Assembly (NCBI GenBank): GCA_028279885.1
Contig: JANQMX010000090.1
Location: forward strand, 1 to 64,000
From: Rhodovibrionaceae bacterium
Lineage (GTDB): Bacteria > Pseudomonadota > Alphaproteobacteria > Kiloniellales > DSM-21159
Reading direction: 5' to 3'
Length of the DNA: 64,000 nucleotides
Below the pieces are notes generated by a model. That model saw only the letters and a program-made list of their open reading frames with translations, had not been told where the DNA came from and did no database searches. The position numbers and the translations under genes are program-made. Each line of letters begins with the position of its first letter. Position 1 is the first letter of the stretch. Shown piece after piece: positions 42,490-53,429 of this stretch.

Positions 42490-43520
42490 GCTCCAGCTCC
42501 CCGCCGCCGCCGGCCGCGCCGCTCGCTGCGTTTGGGCGCGTCACCGTCGTCGCCGCCAGGCAGGACGCCGGTCAGCGGGCCGAGCTCGGCGACGATCTGC
42601 TCCAGATTGGGGCAATCGCCGCGCTCGCTGGCTTCCAGCGCCTGGCGCATGACCTTGAGGTGCGCCGGCGTGGTGCCGCAGCAGCCGCCGATGATGCGGG
42701 CGCCCGCGTCGCGCGCCATGATCGCATACTTGGCCATCAGCTCCGGTGTGCCGCTGTAGACGATCTTGCCGTCCTTGTAGGAGGGGATGCCGCAGTTGGC
42801 CTTGGCGATCAGCACGTCGGTCGGGCCTTTGCTGTCGCGCATGTTGATGATGGCGGCCATGAGGTCGGAGGCGCCGGTGCCGCAATTGCCGCCGAAGGCG
42901 AGGGGGCCCGGGGTCGCCTTGTGGGCCAGGCCGACGAGGTCTTGCGGCGTCACGCCCATCATGGTGCGCCCGTTGGTGTCGAAGGACAGGGTGCAGCAGG
43001 CCTTGATGCCGACCTGGTCGGCGGCTTCCAGCGCCGCGGCCAGCTCTTCAGGGGCCGACATGGTCTCGACCCAGACGACGTCCGCACCGCCATCCTTGAG
43101 GCCGCGCATCTGCTCGGCAAAAGCGTCGACTGCATCCTCGTGCGTCAGCGGGCCGAGCGGCACCATGAGATCGCCGGTCGGGCCGACCGAGCCGGCGCAG
43201 ACGACCTCTCGGCCGGAGGCGGCGATCTCGGCCTTGAGCAGCTCAGCCGCTCGCTTGTTGATCTCGTAGGCTTGGTCCTGCGCCTCATGCAGTTTGAGGC
43301 GGTTGCGGGTACCACCGAACGTGTTGGTCAGCACGATATCCGTGCCGGCTTCAATCATGCTGCGGTAATGCTGGCGGACCTTGTCGGGCTCTTGCAGATT
43401 CCAGAGGTCCGGCGCCTCGCCGTTGGGCAGGCCGAGGGCGAACATGTTGGTGCCCGTCGCTCCATCTGCGAGAAGCCATTCGCGCTTTTCCAGCAATCTT
43501 TCCAATAGGTTCTTCGTCAT
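42486..43520 (-). CDS. betaine-homocysteine S-methyltransferase
   Basis: This 344-residue zinc-dependent methyltransferase transfers a methyl group from glycine betaine to homocysteine, giving methionine and dimethylglycine. Motifs: LLADGATGTNMFALGLP, the zinc-ligand Cys in GGNCGTG and the Cys pair in IIGGCCGTTPAHL, and VVWVETMSAPEEL. The C-terminus is a basic Arg-rich tail. The dimethylglycine-dehydrogenase-type gene next to it would use the product. Betaine is favoured over S-methylmethionine by context. Confidence 0.88.
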   Translation of the reverse strand: MTKNLLERLLEKREWLLADGATGTNMFALGLPNGEAPDLWNLQEPDKVRQHYRSMIEAGTDIVLTNTFGGTRNRLKLHEAQDQAYEINKRAAELLKAEIAASGREVVCAGSVGPTGDLMVPLGPLTHEDAVDAFAEQMRGLKDGGADVVWVETMSAPEELAAALEAADQVGIKACCTLSFDTNGRTMMGVTPQDLVGLAHKATPGPLAFGGNCGTGASDLMAAIINMRDSKGPTDVLIAKANCGIPSYKDGKIVYSGTPELMAKYAIMARDAGARIIGGCCGTTPAHLKVMRQALEASERGDCPNLEQIVAELGPLTGVLPGGDDGDAPKRSERRGRRRRGAGA

Positions 43521-43672
43521 CGCTCTAACAGGGCTTTAATTGGGCGGCAGAATGCTACCAGGCCAAGGATCATGCCGCAGTGCAGCAAGCCTTGGCAACT
43601 GCGGATCTCACACTGCCGTTATGCCGGTTAACGCCCGAAGAACGTGACGAAAGAATCCTCGACGTCGTTCGC

Positions 43673-46084
43673 TTATCCCCGCATGCGTTCGCCTTTAGGA
43701 TCGAGCAGCGGCTCTCCGATCAAATTGGCGCGGCGTTGTTCGCCCAGGATCTCGATGTTCACGATCTGCTCCTCGCCGACCAGCTCCGGCGGCAGAAAAC
43801 CCAGCGCGACCGATTTGCCGACATAGTGGGCATAGCCACCGGAGGTGACGAAGCCGACCAGTTCGCCGTCCTTGGTGATCGGCTCGTCGCCCCAGACGTC
43901 GGCACCGTTGGCCTCGACCACGAAGGTGCATAGCGTCTTCTCAGGCCCGGCGGCCTTTTCCGCAGCGACAGCCTCCCGACCGATGAAGTCGTGCGGCTTG
44001 TTGTAGGAGACGAAGCGGTCGAGCCCGGTCTCGCCCGGCGTGTAGTCGGGGCGATACTCGCGGGTCCAGGAGCCGAAGGACTTCTCGAGGCGCAGGCTCA
44101 TCATCGCCCGCATGCCGAAGGGGCGCAGGCCGAGATCCCGGCCGGCTTCGCTCAGCACCTCGTAGAGCGCGACCTGCTCGCGCAGGGGCACGTAGATCTC
44201 GTAGCCCAGGTCGCCGGTGTAAGTGACCCGGCAAACGATGGCATCCGAACGGCCGACCTCCATCTCGCGCACGCCGAGGAAAGGCAGGGCCTCGTTGGAG
44301 ACGTCGGCGCTGGTCACCCGCGACAGCAGCTCTCGCGCGTTGGGTCCGGCGATCTGGAAGCCGACTCGGTCGTAGGAGATGTTGTTGAGCGCCACCCCTT
44401 CGTCCGGCAGGTGATCGAGGAACCAGCGCATGTGATAGGCCTGGGAGGCGAAGGAGGCGTTGAGCTGAAAGCGCTCCTCGCCGAGGCGAGAGATGGTGAA
44501 GTCGCCGATCAGCCGGCCCTTCGGGTTCAGCATGGGTGTCAGGGAAATGCGACCGACCTTGGGGATGCGGCCGGACATGATGCGGTTCAGCCAGTCCTCG
44601 GCGCCGGGGCCCTCGACGGAGAACTTGCTGAAGTTGTGGATCTCGTTGATGCCCACGGCGGTGCGTACTGCGCGGCATTCCTCGCCGACGGCCTCGAAGG
44701 CGTTGGAACGGCGGAAGCTCGGCGTCTCGTAGAGTTCGTCGTCCTCCGGCGCGAAGTAGTTGACCGCCTCCATACGATAGGCATTGCCGAAGACAGCGCG
44801 CTGGCTCTGCCAGATCGGATAGGCGGGGGTGGTGGCGTAAGGCCGGCCCGCGGGCAATTCCTCGTTCGGATAGGAGATGGCGAAGCGGCGCTGATAGTTC
44901 TGCTTCACCGTTTCGCGGGTGTAGGCCGGGCTCGGATAGTCGCCGAAGCGGGCCACGTCCATGGCGAAGATGTCGACCTCCGGCTCGCCGTAGATCATCC
45001 ATTCGGCGAGCGACTTGCCGACGCCGCCGCCTTGGCTGAAGCCGGCCATGACGCCGCAGGCGCAGTAGTAGTTCTTGAGGCCCGGCACCGGCCCGACCAG
45101 CGGGTTGCCATCGGGGGTGAAGGTGAAGGGGCCGTTGATGGTTTGCTTGATGCCGGCCTCGGCCAGGATGGGGAAGTGCTCGTAGGCGATGTCGAGGCTG
45201 GGGGCGATGCGCTCCAGGTCCGGCTGCAGCAGCTCGTGGCCGAAGTCCCACGGCGTGTGGTCGACCGACCAGGGCACGCAGTTCTGCTCATAGGTACCGA
45301 TCAGCAGCGACTTGCCCTCCTGACGCAGATAGGCTTCGCCTTGGAAATCAATGCAGTGGCCGTATTCCTTGCCTTCGAAGATCGGCAGGGTCTCGGTCAG
45401 CAGATAGTGGTGCTCCATGGCCAGGACCGGGAGGGTGAGCCCGGCCATCTTGCCGACCTCCCGGGCCCAAAGCCCGGCGGCGTTGACCACCTTCTCGGCG
45501 ACGATGTCGCCCTTGTTGGTGACCACCCGCCAGGTGCCGTCTGGCAGCGGCTGCAGTTCCTCGACCTTGGTGAAGCGATAGATTTCGCCGCCGCCCAGGC
45601 GCGCCGCTTTGGCATAGGCGTTGGTCACGCCGGAGGGGTCGATGTGTCCCTCGTTGGGGTCGTAGATGGCACCGACGAAGTGCTGCGGGTCCAAGAGCGG
45701 GAAGTACTCCTTGGCCTCGGTCGGGGTGATGAGTTCGGCATGGAGCCCCAGAACCTTGCCTTTGGCGACGGCGGTCTTGAGGAAGTCGAGGCGGGCTTCC
45801 GACTCCGCCATCATGACACCGCCGGTCAGGTGGATGCCGCAGGACTGGCCGGAGATCTCCTCCAGCTCGCGGTAGAGCCGGATGGTGTACTCCTGCAGCT
45901 TGGAGATGTTGGGGTCGGGGTTGAGGGTGTGCATGCCGCCGGCGGCATGCCAGGTGGAGCCGCTGGTCAGCTCGTCGCGCTCGACCAGCACCACGTCCTT
46001 CCAGCCGTACTTGGTCAGGTGATAGAGCACGCTCGAGCCGACCACGCCGCCGCCGATCACCACCACCTGTGCATGGGATTTCAT
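43673..46084 (-). CDS. dimethylglycine dehydrogenase-type FAD/GcvT enzyme
   Basis: This 803-residue enzyme has an N-terminal FAD domain ([17 protein letters not shown]; His in GSTWHAAGG is the usual site of covalent FAD), a middle FAO region, and C-terminal GcvT/aminomethyltransferase domains that bind folate ([25 protein letters not shown]). It oxidatively demethylates N-methylated glycine and passes formaldehyde to tetrahydrofolate. The frame is open upstream to 46201, but [12 protein letters not shown] is the homologous start. It lies on the same strand as the betaine methyltransferase gene, 152 bp upstream, so dimethylglycine is the likely substrate. Confidence 0.88.
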   Translation of the reverse strand: MKSHAQVVVIGGGVVGSSVLYHLTKYGWKDVVLVERDELTSGSTWHAAGGMHTLNPDPNISKLQEYTIRLYRELEEISGQSCGIHLTGGVMMAESEARLDFLKTAVAKGKVLGLHAELITPTEAKEYFPLLDPQHFVGAIYDPNEGHIDPSGVTNAYAKAARLGGGEIYRFTKVEELQPLPDGTWRVVTNKGDIVAEKVVNAAGLWAREVGKMAGLTLPVLAMEHHYLLTETLPIFEGKEYGHCIDFQGEAYLRQEGKSLLIGTYEQNCVPWSVDHTPWDFGHELLQPDLERIAPSLDIAYEHFPILAEAGIKQTINGPFTFTPDGNPLVGPVPGLKNYYCACGVMAGFSQGGGVGKSLAEWMIYGEPEVDIFAMDVARFGDYPSPAYTRETVKQNYQRRFAISYPNEELPAGRPYATTPAYPIWQSQRAVFGNAYRMEAVNYFAPEDDELYETPSFRRSNAFEAVGEECRAVRTAVGINEIHNFSKFSVEGPGAEDWLNRIMSGRIPKVGRISLTPMLNPKGRLIGDFTISRLGEERFQLNASFASQAYHMRWFLDHLPDEGVALNNISYDRVGFQIAGPNARELLSRVTSADVSNEALPFLGVREMEVGRSDAIVCRVTYTGDLGYEIYVPLREQVALYEVLSEAGRDLGLRPFGMRAMMSLRLEKSFGSWTREYRPDYTPGETGLDRFVSYNKPHDFIGREAVAAEKAAGPEKTLCTFVVEANGADVWGDEPITKDGELVGFVTSGGYAHYVGKSVALGFLPPELVGEEQIVNIEILGEQRRANLIGEPLLDPKGERMRG

Positions 46085-46317
46085 CACGCCCCGCCTTTCG
46101 TCGCTTGGGGTTGTTCTTGCTTTCCGGGACCCGCGCAAGGCCCAGCGTTGCTTATGACTTTGTGAAGATGAAAGCGCTAGGCCATCAATTGCATAGCCCA
46201 TTGCGTCATCGGCCGACGCATTTGCGGCGCGGCTTGCCGCTGGGGGCCCTCCGCGCGATATCTTTAGAGGAGTGCTTGCGTTTGGGTGCGCGTTCCTTGC
46301 AGGGAGGAAGGGGTATT

Positions 46318-47439
46318 ATGAAACGAGGGCCAAGCCCTACCGCGATGGCTGGAATGCTGGTCGCCGCGCTTGCCGTGAGCAGCGCCGCCAAGGCGGAAGA
46401 GCTACCCCCGCTGCCCGACCCCGAGCTGGAAATCGTCGCCACCCTGCGGGAAGGCCCCGGCAATATCACGGTGACGCCGGAAGGCCGCATCGTCATCAGC
46501 AACCACCAGTTCTACGAGCCCGAGTACCGAGTTCTGGAGCTGCTGCCCGACGGCTCCACCAAGCCCTTCCCGACAGAGCAGTGGAGCCGCGCGCCTGGCG
46601 AAGACGGCATCGGGCTCAACGCCGTGCTCGGCCTACGCGCCGACCCACTTGGCGTGGTCTGGATGCTCGACAACGGCGGCGAGGTGCCCAAGGTGGTGGG
46701 CTGGAACACGCGCCACGAGCGCCTGGAGCGGGTGATCTACATTCCGGCACCGGCGACGCGCCCCGGCTCCTTCCACAACGATCTGGCGGTCGACACGGCC
46801 CATCAGGCGCTTTACCTCGCCGACATCGGCGGCGACAGGGGGCCGGCGTTGGTCGTCGTCGACCTGAAGACCGGCTTCGCGCGCCGGGTGCTGGAGGGGC
46901 ATCCCAGCGTGCAGGCCAAGGACCTGCCCATGGTGATCGATGGGCGGGAGGTCACGCTCGGCGCGGGCGACGAGGCCGTGCCGGCGCGGGTCGGCCTCAA
47001 CCCCATCACCATCGACGACGAGCATGAGTGGGTTTACTACGGCGCCATGCACGGCGACGACCTCTGGCGGGTGCCGGCCAAGGCGCTGGCCAATCCCGAG
47101 CTGACGCCCGAGGAGCTGGCAGCGCAGGTCGAGCGCTTTGGCGACAAGCCGCTGAGCGACGGCATCTCCATGGACAGCGATGGCAACGTCTACATCACCG
47201 ACGTGGAGAACCACGCCATCGGCGTGACCGGCCCGGACGGCACCTACCGGATCTACGCGCAGAACGACTACCTGCTGTCCTGGCCCGATGGCATCAGCGC
47301 CGGTCCTCACCGCTGGATGTATGCCACGGTCAATCAGCTGCACCGCTCGGCCGTGCTGAACGGCGGCGAGAGTGCCTCCCAGCCGCCGTACTACGTGGTG
47401 CGGTTTCGCTCGCTCGGGCGCACGGTGCCGGGGCGCTAA
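46318..47439 (+). CDS. secreted major royal jelly/yellow-like protein
   Basis: This 373-residue protein has a signal peptide ([17 protein letters not shown]) and a six-bladed beta-propeller of the MRJP/yellow (L-dopachrome tautomerase-related) family, with [47 protein letters not shown] and WPDGISAG as blade motifs. GGGAGG lies before the ATG. Function in bacteria is not established; a lactonase-like periplasmic activity is possible. It diverges from the dimethylglycine-type dehydrogenase over 233 bp, which contain a TGCGTC/GACGCA inverted repeat at 46202-46220. Confidence 0.85.
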   Translation: MKRGPSPTAMAGMLVAALAVSSAAKAEELPPLPDPELEIVATLREGPGNITVTPEGRIVISNHQFYEPEYRVLELLPDGSTKPFPTEQWSRAPGEDGIGLNAVLGLRADPLGVVWMLDNGGEVPKVVGWNTRHERLERVIYIPAPATRPGSFHNDLAVDTAHQALYLADIGGDRGPALVVVDLKTGFARRVLEGHPSVQAKDLPMVIDGREVTLGAGDEAVPARVGLNPITIDDEHEWVYYGAMHGDDLWRVPAKALANPELTPEELAAQVERFGDKPLSDGISMDSDGNVYITDVENHAIGVTGPDGTYRIYAQNDYLLSWPDGISAGPHRWMYATVNQLHRSAVLNGGESASQPPYYVVRFRSLGRTVPGR

Positions 47440-47876
47440 CGATCCTTGGGTTTGCCGTAAGCCGGGTCGCGTTCGCGGGAGTATTCCTCGATGCGCGGGA
47501 GATCGTCGTCGAAGGCAACCCAGGGCAGGCGCATGCGCCAATAAGCATGGGCCTGGGGCTTGAAGGCCTCCGGGCGGTCAAGAAAGCCGATGGCCAGATA
47601 GAGTTCGTCGGGCGTGCCCTCGTCGCGATAGCCGACGGCGCTGCCGCAGTCGCCGCAGAACAGCCGCGTTACGCCCGGCGTGCGGGAGAAGCGCTTGGGC
47701 TCGCCGCGGGTGAAGCACACCTGGGTGGGGCGGTATCCGACCCAGACGGTGAGCGGACTGCCGATCGCACGGCGGCAATCGTCATCGTGGTCGTAGCAGA
47801 TCCAGAAGGGCTCGCCAGTCATCTCGGCAACGATGGCACCACAGAAGCAGGCACCGGTTTCGTGTCTCTCGCTCAT
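47436..47876 (-). CDS. GFA/CENP-V family zinc protein
   Basis: This 146-residue protein shows the GFA zinc motifs: GACFCGAI (CxC), [13 protein letters not shown], and [16 protein letters not shown] proteins are related to glutathione-dependent formaldehyde-activating enzyme, and formaldehyde handling would fit the methylamine-type oxidations nearby, but most family members are uncharacterised. The start MSERHETG at 47876 is chosen over an upstream in-frame Met. It overlaps the convergent royal-jelly-like gene by 4 nt. Confidence 0.88.
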   Translation of the reverse strand: MSERHETGACFCGAIVAEMTGEPFWICYDHDDDCRRAIGSPLTVWVGYRPTQVCFTRGEPKRFSRTPGVTRLFCGDCGSAVGYRDEGTPDELYLAIGFLDRPEAFKPQAHAYWRMRLPWVAFDDDLPRIEEYSRERDPAYGKPKDR

Positions 47877-48053
47877 GCCGCATCGTCGGTCGTGGGACAG
47901 GGTCTTGCCAAGAGCATACCCCTCTTGCTGTCGATGCAAACCATAGAGCCTTACTTAAGTTGAGATTAAGGCTTGGCTCCTAGCTTGCCCGGCAATGAGA
48001 GTGGCGTGCCGTCGACTAATCCGACGGGACAGCCATCTGCCGGGAGAGAAAGT

Positions 48054-49586
48054 ATGTTGAGATTCCTGCGGAGCCGCGTGCTTGGCGGTGGCGGCAAGGC
48101 AGACACCATGAGCGCTGACGAGAAGGAGGCTATTCTGGCCTCGTTCGACACCAGCCTCGCCCACATCGAGTTCCTGCCGGACGGCACCATCCTTTGGGCC
48201 AACGAGAACTTCCTGGGGGCGATGGGCTATCGCCTGGAGGAGATTCAAGGCCAACACCACAGGATGTTCGTCGAGCCGGACTATGAGGCCTCCGACGACT
48301 ATCGGGCGTTTTGGGAAACGATGCGCCGCGGCGAGTACCACGCGGGCGAGTTCAAGCGGCTCGCCAACGGCGGGCGAGAGATCTGGATCCAGGCCTCCTA
48401 CTTCCCCCTGCGCGATCGTTCCGGCACGATCACCAAGGTCGTCAAGTACGCCAGCGACATCACCGCTGAGGCCATGCAGCGGGCCGATCACCGCAGTCAG
48501 GTCGAGGCGATCGAGCGCTCGCAAGCCGTCGTCACCTTCGCGCTCGATGGCACCATCGCGGAGGCCAACGAGAACTTCTTGGAGGCGATGGGCTATCGGC
48601 TGGAGGATATCCAAGGCAAGAGCCATGACGTCCTGCTTGAGCCTGCATCCCTAGCCGGCGAGGAAAACACGGCCTTTTGGGAGACGCTGCGCGCCGGCGA
48701 CTATCAAGCCGGCGAGTTCAAGCGCATCGGCAACGGGGGTCGGGAGATCTGGCTGCAGGCGACCTACAACCCCATTCCCGATCCCAGCGGACGGATCTGC
48801 AAGGTGGTGGCCTCTGCGGTCGACATCACCGAACAGGTCCTCGCAAGGCAAGAGGCGGAGCGGGTCGGCAAGCTGGTCGATGAGAAGCTGGAGAACATCC
48901 TTAGCTCCGTGGGCCAGGCCAACGAGCGCACCGGCTCGGCGGCGGCGGCCTCCAAACAGACAGCGGCGACGGTACAAACCGTGGCGTCAGCGACCGAAGA
49001 GTTTCAAGCCGCGGCCAATGAGATCGCTCAGAGCGTCCAGTCTTCCAAGACCGCGGTGGACCGGGTGATCGAGGAGACTGCCACGGCGGATGGCTCGACG
49101 CAGCAGCTGACCACTGCCGCCGAGTCGATGAACAGCATCGTCGAGGTCATCCAGAACATCGCCGGGCAGATCAATCTCCTGGCGCTCAACGCCACCATCG
49201 AGTCGGCGCGCGCCGGCGAGGCCGGGAAGGGCTTCGCCGTGGTCGCCTCCGAAGTGAAGGGCTTGGCCAATCAGGTCGCCAAGGCGACGGAGCAGATCTC
49301 GTCCGAGATCGAGCACACGCAGTCTGTGGCCGGGGAGGTCGTCGAAAGTCTGGGACGCATCAAAGAGGCGCTCGGCTCGGTCGAATCGGGTGTCGCCAGC
49401 GTGGCGGGCGCCGTCGAGCAGCAGGCGGCGAGCTCGCAAGAGGTCACGGCGAACATGCAGACGACCGCCACGGCCGTCGGCGAGATCGACAGCAACCTGG
49501 AGTCCATTGCCGATGCGGTGCGCAACGCCAACGGCCTGGCTCAAGAAGGCACCGAGCTGTATCGCAAGCTGCAGAGCAGCGCTTAG
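48054..49586 (+). CDS. soluble PAS-PAS methyl-accepting chemotaxis protein
   Basis: This 510-residue chemoreceptor has no membrane segments. Two near-identical PAS modules (about 28-150 and 155-275; [17 protein letters not shown] and [17 protein letters not shown]) precede a signalling domain whose hairpin tip reads [20 protein letters not shown]. The PAS domains have the Aer/BdlA look and could bind haem or flavin to sense redox or oxygen. ATG at 48054 has a GGGAGAG site; an in-frame ATG at 47973 is less likely. Confidence 0.9.
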   Translation: MLRFLRSRVLGGGGKADTMSADEKEAILASFDTSLAHIEFLPDGTILWANENFLGAMGYRLEEIQGQHHRMFVEPDYEASDDYRAFWETMRRGEYHAGEFKRLANGGREIWIQASYFPLRDRSGTITKVVKYASDITAEAMQRADHRSQVEAIERSQAVVTFALDGTIAEANENFLEAMGYRLEDIQGKSHDVLLEPASLAGEENTAFWETLRAGDYQAGEFKRIGNGGREIWLQATYNPIPDPSGRICKVVASAVDITEQVLARQEAERVGKLVDEKLENILSSVGQANERTGSAAAASKQTAATVQTVASATEEFQAAANEIAQSVQSSKTAVDRVIEETATADGSTQQLTTAAESMNSIVEVIQNIAGQINLLALNATIESARAGEAGKGFAVVASEVKGLANQVAKATEQISSEIEHTQSVAGEVVESLGRIKEALGSVESGVASVAGAVEQQAASSQEVTANMQTTATAVGEIDSNLESIADAVRNANGLAQEGTELYRKLQSSA

Positions 49587-49679
49587 TCTCTCACAGCCCT
49601 CGCTGGCAAATAGCGTCTTTCGCCCAGCCAGTTCTGCTTTAGGCTAGCGTGCGGAAAAGCGCGCAGCGAGGGATTCGGC

Positions 49680-51269
49680 TTGGATTTGGGTTTGGGCAAT
49701 TGGGCCGTCTTGGATGCGATCGTCGTCGTCGTCTACTTCGCCCTGGTGCTCGCCATCGGCGTCTGGGCCGGGCGCGGCGAGCGGGACGCCACCGACTACT
49801 TCCTCGCCGGCCGCGCGCTACCCTGGTACCTGATCGGCTTCTCCTTCTTCGCCTCCAACATGTCGGGGGCCAGCTTTGTCGGGTTGATCGGGGCTTCCTA
49901 CAGCTACGGCCTTGCCGTCTTCCACTACGAGTGGACGGCGGCTCTGGTGCTCATCGTCTTCGCCGTGTTCATCCTGCCCGTCTTCCTGCGGGCGAAGCTT
50001 TTTACGGTGCCGGAGTATCTCGAGGCCCGCTTCGACCGCCGAGCGCGCTATGCCTATTCCGGCTTCACCATTCTGACTCTGCTGTTCATCGATATGGCCG
50101 GCGCGCTTTTCGCCGGTGGTATCGTCATCGGCACGCTGTTTCCCGAGATCGGCCTTTGGCCGGCCAGCGCCTTCCTGGCGCTGTTGGCCGGTCTCTATAC
50201 CCTGATCGGCGGCCTGCGCGCCGTGGTGATCACCGATGCTCTGCAGGCCGTGCTTATCCTCTTCGGCTCCACCCTCATCCTCGTCTTCGGGCTGGAGGCG
50301 GCCGGCGGCTGGCAGGCGGTGGTCAGCCGGTTGGAGCCGCAGCAGACCGAGCTGTTCCGGCCCATGGACGATGCCTTTCTGCCCTGGCCCGGCATCGTGG
50401 GCGTGCTGCTGCTCGGCTTCTACTACTGGACGCTCAACCAGTACTTTGTGCAGCGGGCCCTGGCCGCGGGCTCGCTCAGCGAAGGGCGCAAAGGGGCTCT
50501 GTTCGGCGGCCTGCTGAAGCTTCCCAACGTCTTCTTGATGGTCATGCCCGGCATGATCGCGCTGGCGCTCTATCCCGATCTGGAAAGCCCGGACCAGGCC
50601 TTCCCGGTCCTCGCTTTCGAGCTGCTGCCGGTCGGTCTGCGCGGGCTGGTGCTGACGGCGTTGATCGCCGCCATCATGTCCAGCCTGGACAGCGCCATGA
50701 ACGCGGCCGCATCGCTCCTGACCATGGACTTCGTGCGCAGCCAGCGGCCTGAGACCTCCGGGCGCCAACTGCTGCTGATCGGCCGGATCTTCACCGGGCT
50801 GCTGATGATCGTCGCCGCGCTCTATGCGCCCGTGATCGCCGAGTTCGGCTCGCTCTTCGCCTACTTCCAGTCCACCTTGGCCTATTTGGTACCGCCCATC
50901 GTCTCGGTCTATTTCGGCGGTCTTTTCATTAAGCGCTTGCCGTGTGGAGCTGGCTTCCCGGCCTTGATCGGCGGCCTTGGGTTGGGGGCGGTGCTGTATC
51001 TTTGCAAGGAAGTCACGGGCGTTTGGGCCGGGCTCGGCCTGCCGCATATCCACTTCACCTACATGGCCATGGCGCTTTTCGCGGCGACGGCGGCGCTGTT
51101 GGCCGTCTTCTCCGTCACAAGCGCCCCTGCGCCGACGCCCGCCGAGGCGGTCTTTCGCTGCAGCGATCTGACGGAAGGGGTTACCGGCAGGTCTCGGCTG
51201 GCCGACTACCGGCTGCAGGCCATTGCGCTGTTCGTCTTGATGGTCGCTGTCGTCGCGGCCTTTTGGTGA
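49680..51269 (+). CDS. sodium:solute symporter (SLC5) family protein
   Basis: This 529-residue inner-membrane transporter has about 13-14 helices. Family motifs include GRGERDATDYFLAGRALPWY, the NMSGASFVGLIGASY segment, IGGLRAVVITDALQAV and the sodium-site helix AAIMSSLDSAMNAAASLLTM. It starts with TTG at 49680, where the first hydrophilic residues match the family. It is most like glucose/proline-type symporters; the solute is not certain. Confidence 0.9.
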   Translation: MDLGLGNWAVLDAIVVVVYFALVLAIGVWAGRGERDATDYFLAGRALPWYLIGFSFFASNMSGASFVGLIGASYSYGLAVFHYEWTAALVLIVFAVFILPVFLRAKLFTVPEYLEARFDRRARYAYSGFTILTLLFIDMAGALFAGGIVIGTLFPEIGLWPASAFLALLAGLYTLIGGLRAVVITDALQAVLILFGSTLILVFGLEAAGGWQAVVSRLEPQQTELFRPMDDAFLPWPGIVGVLLLGFYYWTLNQYFVQRALAAGSLSEGRKGALFGGLLKLPNVFLMVMPGMIALALYPDLESPDQAFPVLAFELLPVGLRGLVLTALIAAIMSSLDSAMNAAASLLTMDFVRSQRPETSGRQLLLIGRIFTGLLMIVAALYAPVIAEFGSLFAYFQSTLAYLVPPIVSVYFGGLFIKRLPCGAGFPALIGGLGLGAVLYLCKEVTGVWAGLGLPHIHFTYMAMALFAATAALLAVFSVTSAPAPTPAEAVFRCSDLTEGVTGRSRLADYRLQAIALFVLMVAVVAAFW

Positions 51270-51277
51270 GGCTGCGT

Positions 51278-51730
51278 TCAGTCGTTCGCGGTTTGCTCGG
51301 TGCCACGGACGAGTGAAATCCCCTGTCCGTGAGGAACGTCCAGCCAGTCGAGCGCTGAGTCCAAGTTCGTGAAGATGTCGAAGTGCATGTCGATCTCGGC
51401 ATCGCTGTGACAGAGCGCGTTCCACAGCGGCAAGATGAACTTGGCGTCGAGCGGGCCGTCGATCATGGCCGCACCGCCGCGGCGTTTTCGATGCGGAACG
51501 CGATAGAGCGTGTCGCGCGCACGGTCCTGCACGGCCTGCAGCACGTCTTTGTCGATCGCCGAAAGATCGGCCGATCTCTCGAAGATCAGCAAGCTGCGGT
51601 AGCTGCCGTCCGGAGGCATCTCCGCCGCCATACTGGCGATGGTGTCGCAGATTTGGGCTTCGGTGATCTCGCCGGAGAAGCGCATGATGAGCAATTCAAG
51701 GTGTTCATCCACACTATGGCTGATCGGCAT
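51278..51730 (-). CDS. STAS/SpoIIAA-like hypothetical protein
   Basis: This 150-residue soluble protein starts at MPISHSVDEHLEL, followed by LIMRFSGEITEAQICDTIASM, the strand-turn pattern seen in SpoIIAA-like (STAS-fold) proteins that open with a modulation-of-strand 'SGEIT' element. A central FERSADLSAIDKDVLQAV segment follows. It has no catalytic motif. It converges with the symporter gene over 8 bp. The family assignment is tentative. Confidence 0.6.
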   Translation of the reverse strand: MPISHSVDEHLELLIMRFSGEITEAQICDTIASMAAEMPPDGSYRSLLIFERSADLSAIDKDVLQAVQDRARDTLYRVPHRKRRGGAAMIDGPLDAKFILPLWNALCHSDAEIDMHFDIFTNLDSALDWLDVPHGQGISLVRGTEQTAND

Positions 51731-52226
51731 GGCGGACCTCGCAAGTCCTTGTCTGATCGTCAAGTCTAGAGCTTTTCCCGCCCAGATGGAATGAACTCCG
51801 CTGCTTGCTTGGCGTGGCGAACCGCCGCTTTGGCCCGCTCTGTGTGAAGTCATGGCGCACGGATCTTTACGCTAGGCCGCCCGACCGCCTAGCAGCACAT
51901 GCGCACCGCGTTCCCCTTGGAGCAATGCGTTTGGTCTTATCGCAAAGGCGTTTCGTCGGACCGGTTCCATCGCGCTAGAAAGACACTCATCCGTCGCGCA
52001 AGACGGGTGAGGCGCAAGTAGATGCTCATTAAGGTGCCTGTTTTGCGCAGAAGCCAGGTTATAACTCTGCAAATAGTTTCCCGTTTGAGGGAAATAGCAA
52101 GTTGTCGCCGTTAGATGGTAAAGTCTTCTTAAACTATTGGACTATTTTTAATCCCATTATAATGCTGTAGAACGGGATTCTGATCGGTGGGGCACCACCA
52201 ATAGAGGCTGGATACACGCACTCTTG
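51731..52226. other. 496-bp intergenic region with hairpins
   Basis: No convincing gene is seen. It holds a 7-bp inverted repeat (GCTAGGC/GCCTAGC, 51871-51893), a TTTCCC/GGGAAA hairpin at 52077-52094, and AT-rich promoter-like DNA from about 52060 to 52165. It separates a minus-strand gene from the plus-strand sensor kinase, so both promoters lie here. Confidence 0.5.
52137..52163 (+). promoter_or_regulatory. sigma-70-like promoter for the sensor kinase
   Basis: TTGGAC (52137-52142) and a perfect TATAAT (52158-52163) are separated by 15 bases, 64 bp before the kinase start. The spacing is slightly short and alphaproteobacterial promoters are variable, so this is a candidate only. Confidence 0.4.
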
Positions 52227-53429
52227 ATGCAGGAACTGGAATCGACGCCGTCTTGTTCCAGTCAACAGGAAGAAGCGGACACAGACGCTCTGGACCCGAC
52301 AGAGACCGGGCAGAGCGCGACGTCTGCATCCGAGATCGTCGAAGCCCTGACCGGCAACGTTGCTCTCTTGGATCCGGACAGCGTTATTGTCGCGGTCAAC
52401 GAAGGCTGGCGTCAGTTCGCCCGAGCCAACGGCTATCGCGGCAGTGCCTTCGGCGTCGGGACGTCCTACATCTGGGCCTGCGGCGGCGAGCAGGCGAACG
52501 CAACGCCTTACGCCAAGGAGGCGGTTGCCGCCATCACGGGCGTGCTTTCCGGCAAGCTGAAGTGTGCCAGCTTCGACTATCCCTGCCACGCGCCGGACCG
52601 GAAGCGTTGGTTCCGCATGGTGGTATCGCCTCATGCGACGCCAAACCATACCGGCGCGCTGGTCATGCATTTCGACGTAACGGAGGAGTGCCTTGAGCGG
52701 AAAGTCGCCAGCCGCTCGTTGCAGGAGATGCGGCGGGTCGAAGACCTGGAAAGCAAGGTCGCCGGGATCATTCACGACGTAAAGGCGCCCTTGAATGCGG
52801 TTTCGGGAATGGCCGATTTCCTGCGTCAGGGCATGGCAGGGCCGACGACGGTCAAGCAGCAGGTCTATTTAAGCCACATGCTGGAGGCTTGCGAGCAGGG
52901 GCGAGAGTTGATCGATAGCGAGATCACCAAGCTCTATGACGGCGGCGCCCGGGCGGTATCGCCGGTCGTCGACGTCAAGCGGGCCCTGCACGATATCGTC
53001 GAGATGCTGAGCGCCCAGGCCTATCGCGCGGGAGTCAAGCTTGAGACCGCCTTCACCGCCCGTCTGCCGAAGCTCGCCGTCCCTTCGGCCGTGCTCCTGC
53101 GGATCGTCGGCAATTTGGTGACGAACTCCATTCATTATGCGGGGCCGGGGGCCTGTGTGACGACCTCCGCGGTGGCCATGGGCAGCGAGCTTGCCATCTC
53201 TGTGGCCGATAATGGGGTCGGCGTCGCCGAGGACGAGTTGCAGCTCTTGATCGTACCCCGCCGCCGCGGCCGGCATGTCAGTGCTTCGGGAAGCGGCCTC
53301 GGCCTTTCTGTCGTGCGAGACCTGGCGAACAGCTACGGCGCGAACTTCGCGGTCGCGTCCGCACCGGGTGAGGGGCTGAGCGTGACGCTGACCTTCGGCG
53401 GGGAAAGGGTGATTCCCATCGCGGATTAA
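52227..53429 (+). CDS. PAS-domain sensor histidine kinase
   Basis: This 400-residue soluble kinase has a PAS domain (about 35-160: IVEALTGNVALLDPDSVIVAVN), a HisKA-like helix with His in GIIHDVKAPLNAVSGMA, and an HATPase_c domain with NLVTNSIHYAG, VADNGVGV and GSGLGLSVV. ATG at 52227 is preferred over the adjoining TTG. No regulator gene is adjacent. The signal and partner are unknown. Confidence 0.9.
   Translation: MQELESTPSCSSQQEEADTDALDPTETGQSATSASEIVEALTGNVALLDPDSVIVAVNEGWRQFARANGYRGSAFGVGTSYIWACGGEQANATPYAKEAVAAITGVLSGKLKCASFDYPCHAPDRKRWFRMVVSPHATPNHTGALVMHFDVTEECLERKVASRSLQEMRRVEDLESKVAGIIHDVKAPLNAVSGMADFLRQGMAGPTTVKQQVYLSHMLEACEQGRELIDSEITKLYDGGARAVSPVVDVKRALHDIVEMLSAQAYRAGVKLETAFTARLPKLAVPSAVLLRIVGNLVTNSIHYAGPGACVTTSAVAMGSELAISVADNGVGVAEDELQLLIVPRRRGRHVSASGSGLGLSVVRDLANSYGANFAVASAPGEGLSVTLTFGGERVIPIAD

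Noticed and set aside
43521..43672. Possible SAM or SAH riboswitch near the betaine methyltransferase gene
   Set aside because: I could not find a conserved SAM-II or SAH core in this spacer, and it lies between two co-directional genes without a clear aptamer fold.
43991..46165. Very long plus-strand open frame (724 codons) opposite the dimethylglycine dehydrogenase gene
   Set aside because: It is antisense to a clear FAD/GcvT enzyme, has no recognisable motif, and reflects high-GC codon bias on the other strand.
49818..51425. 535-codon minus-strand frame opposite the sodium:solute symporter
   Set aside because: The translation is rich in Gln, Arg and Glu with no domain, while the plus-strand frame is a complete membrane transporter.
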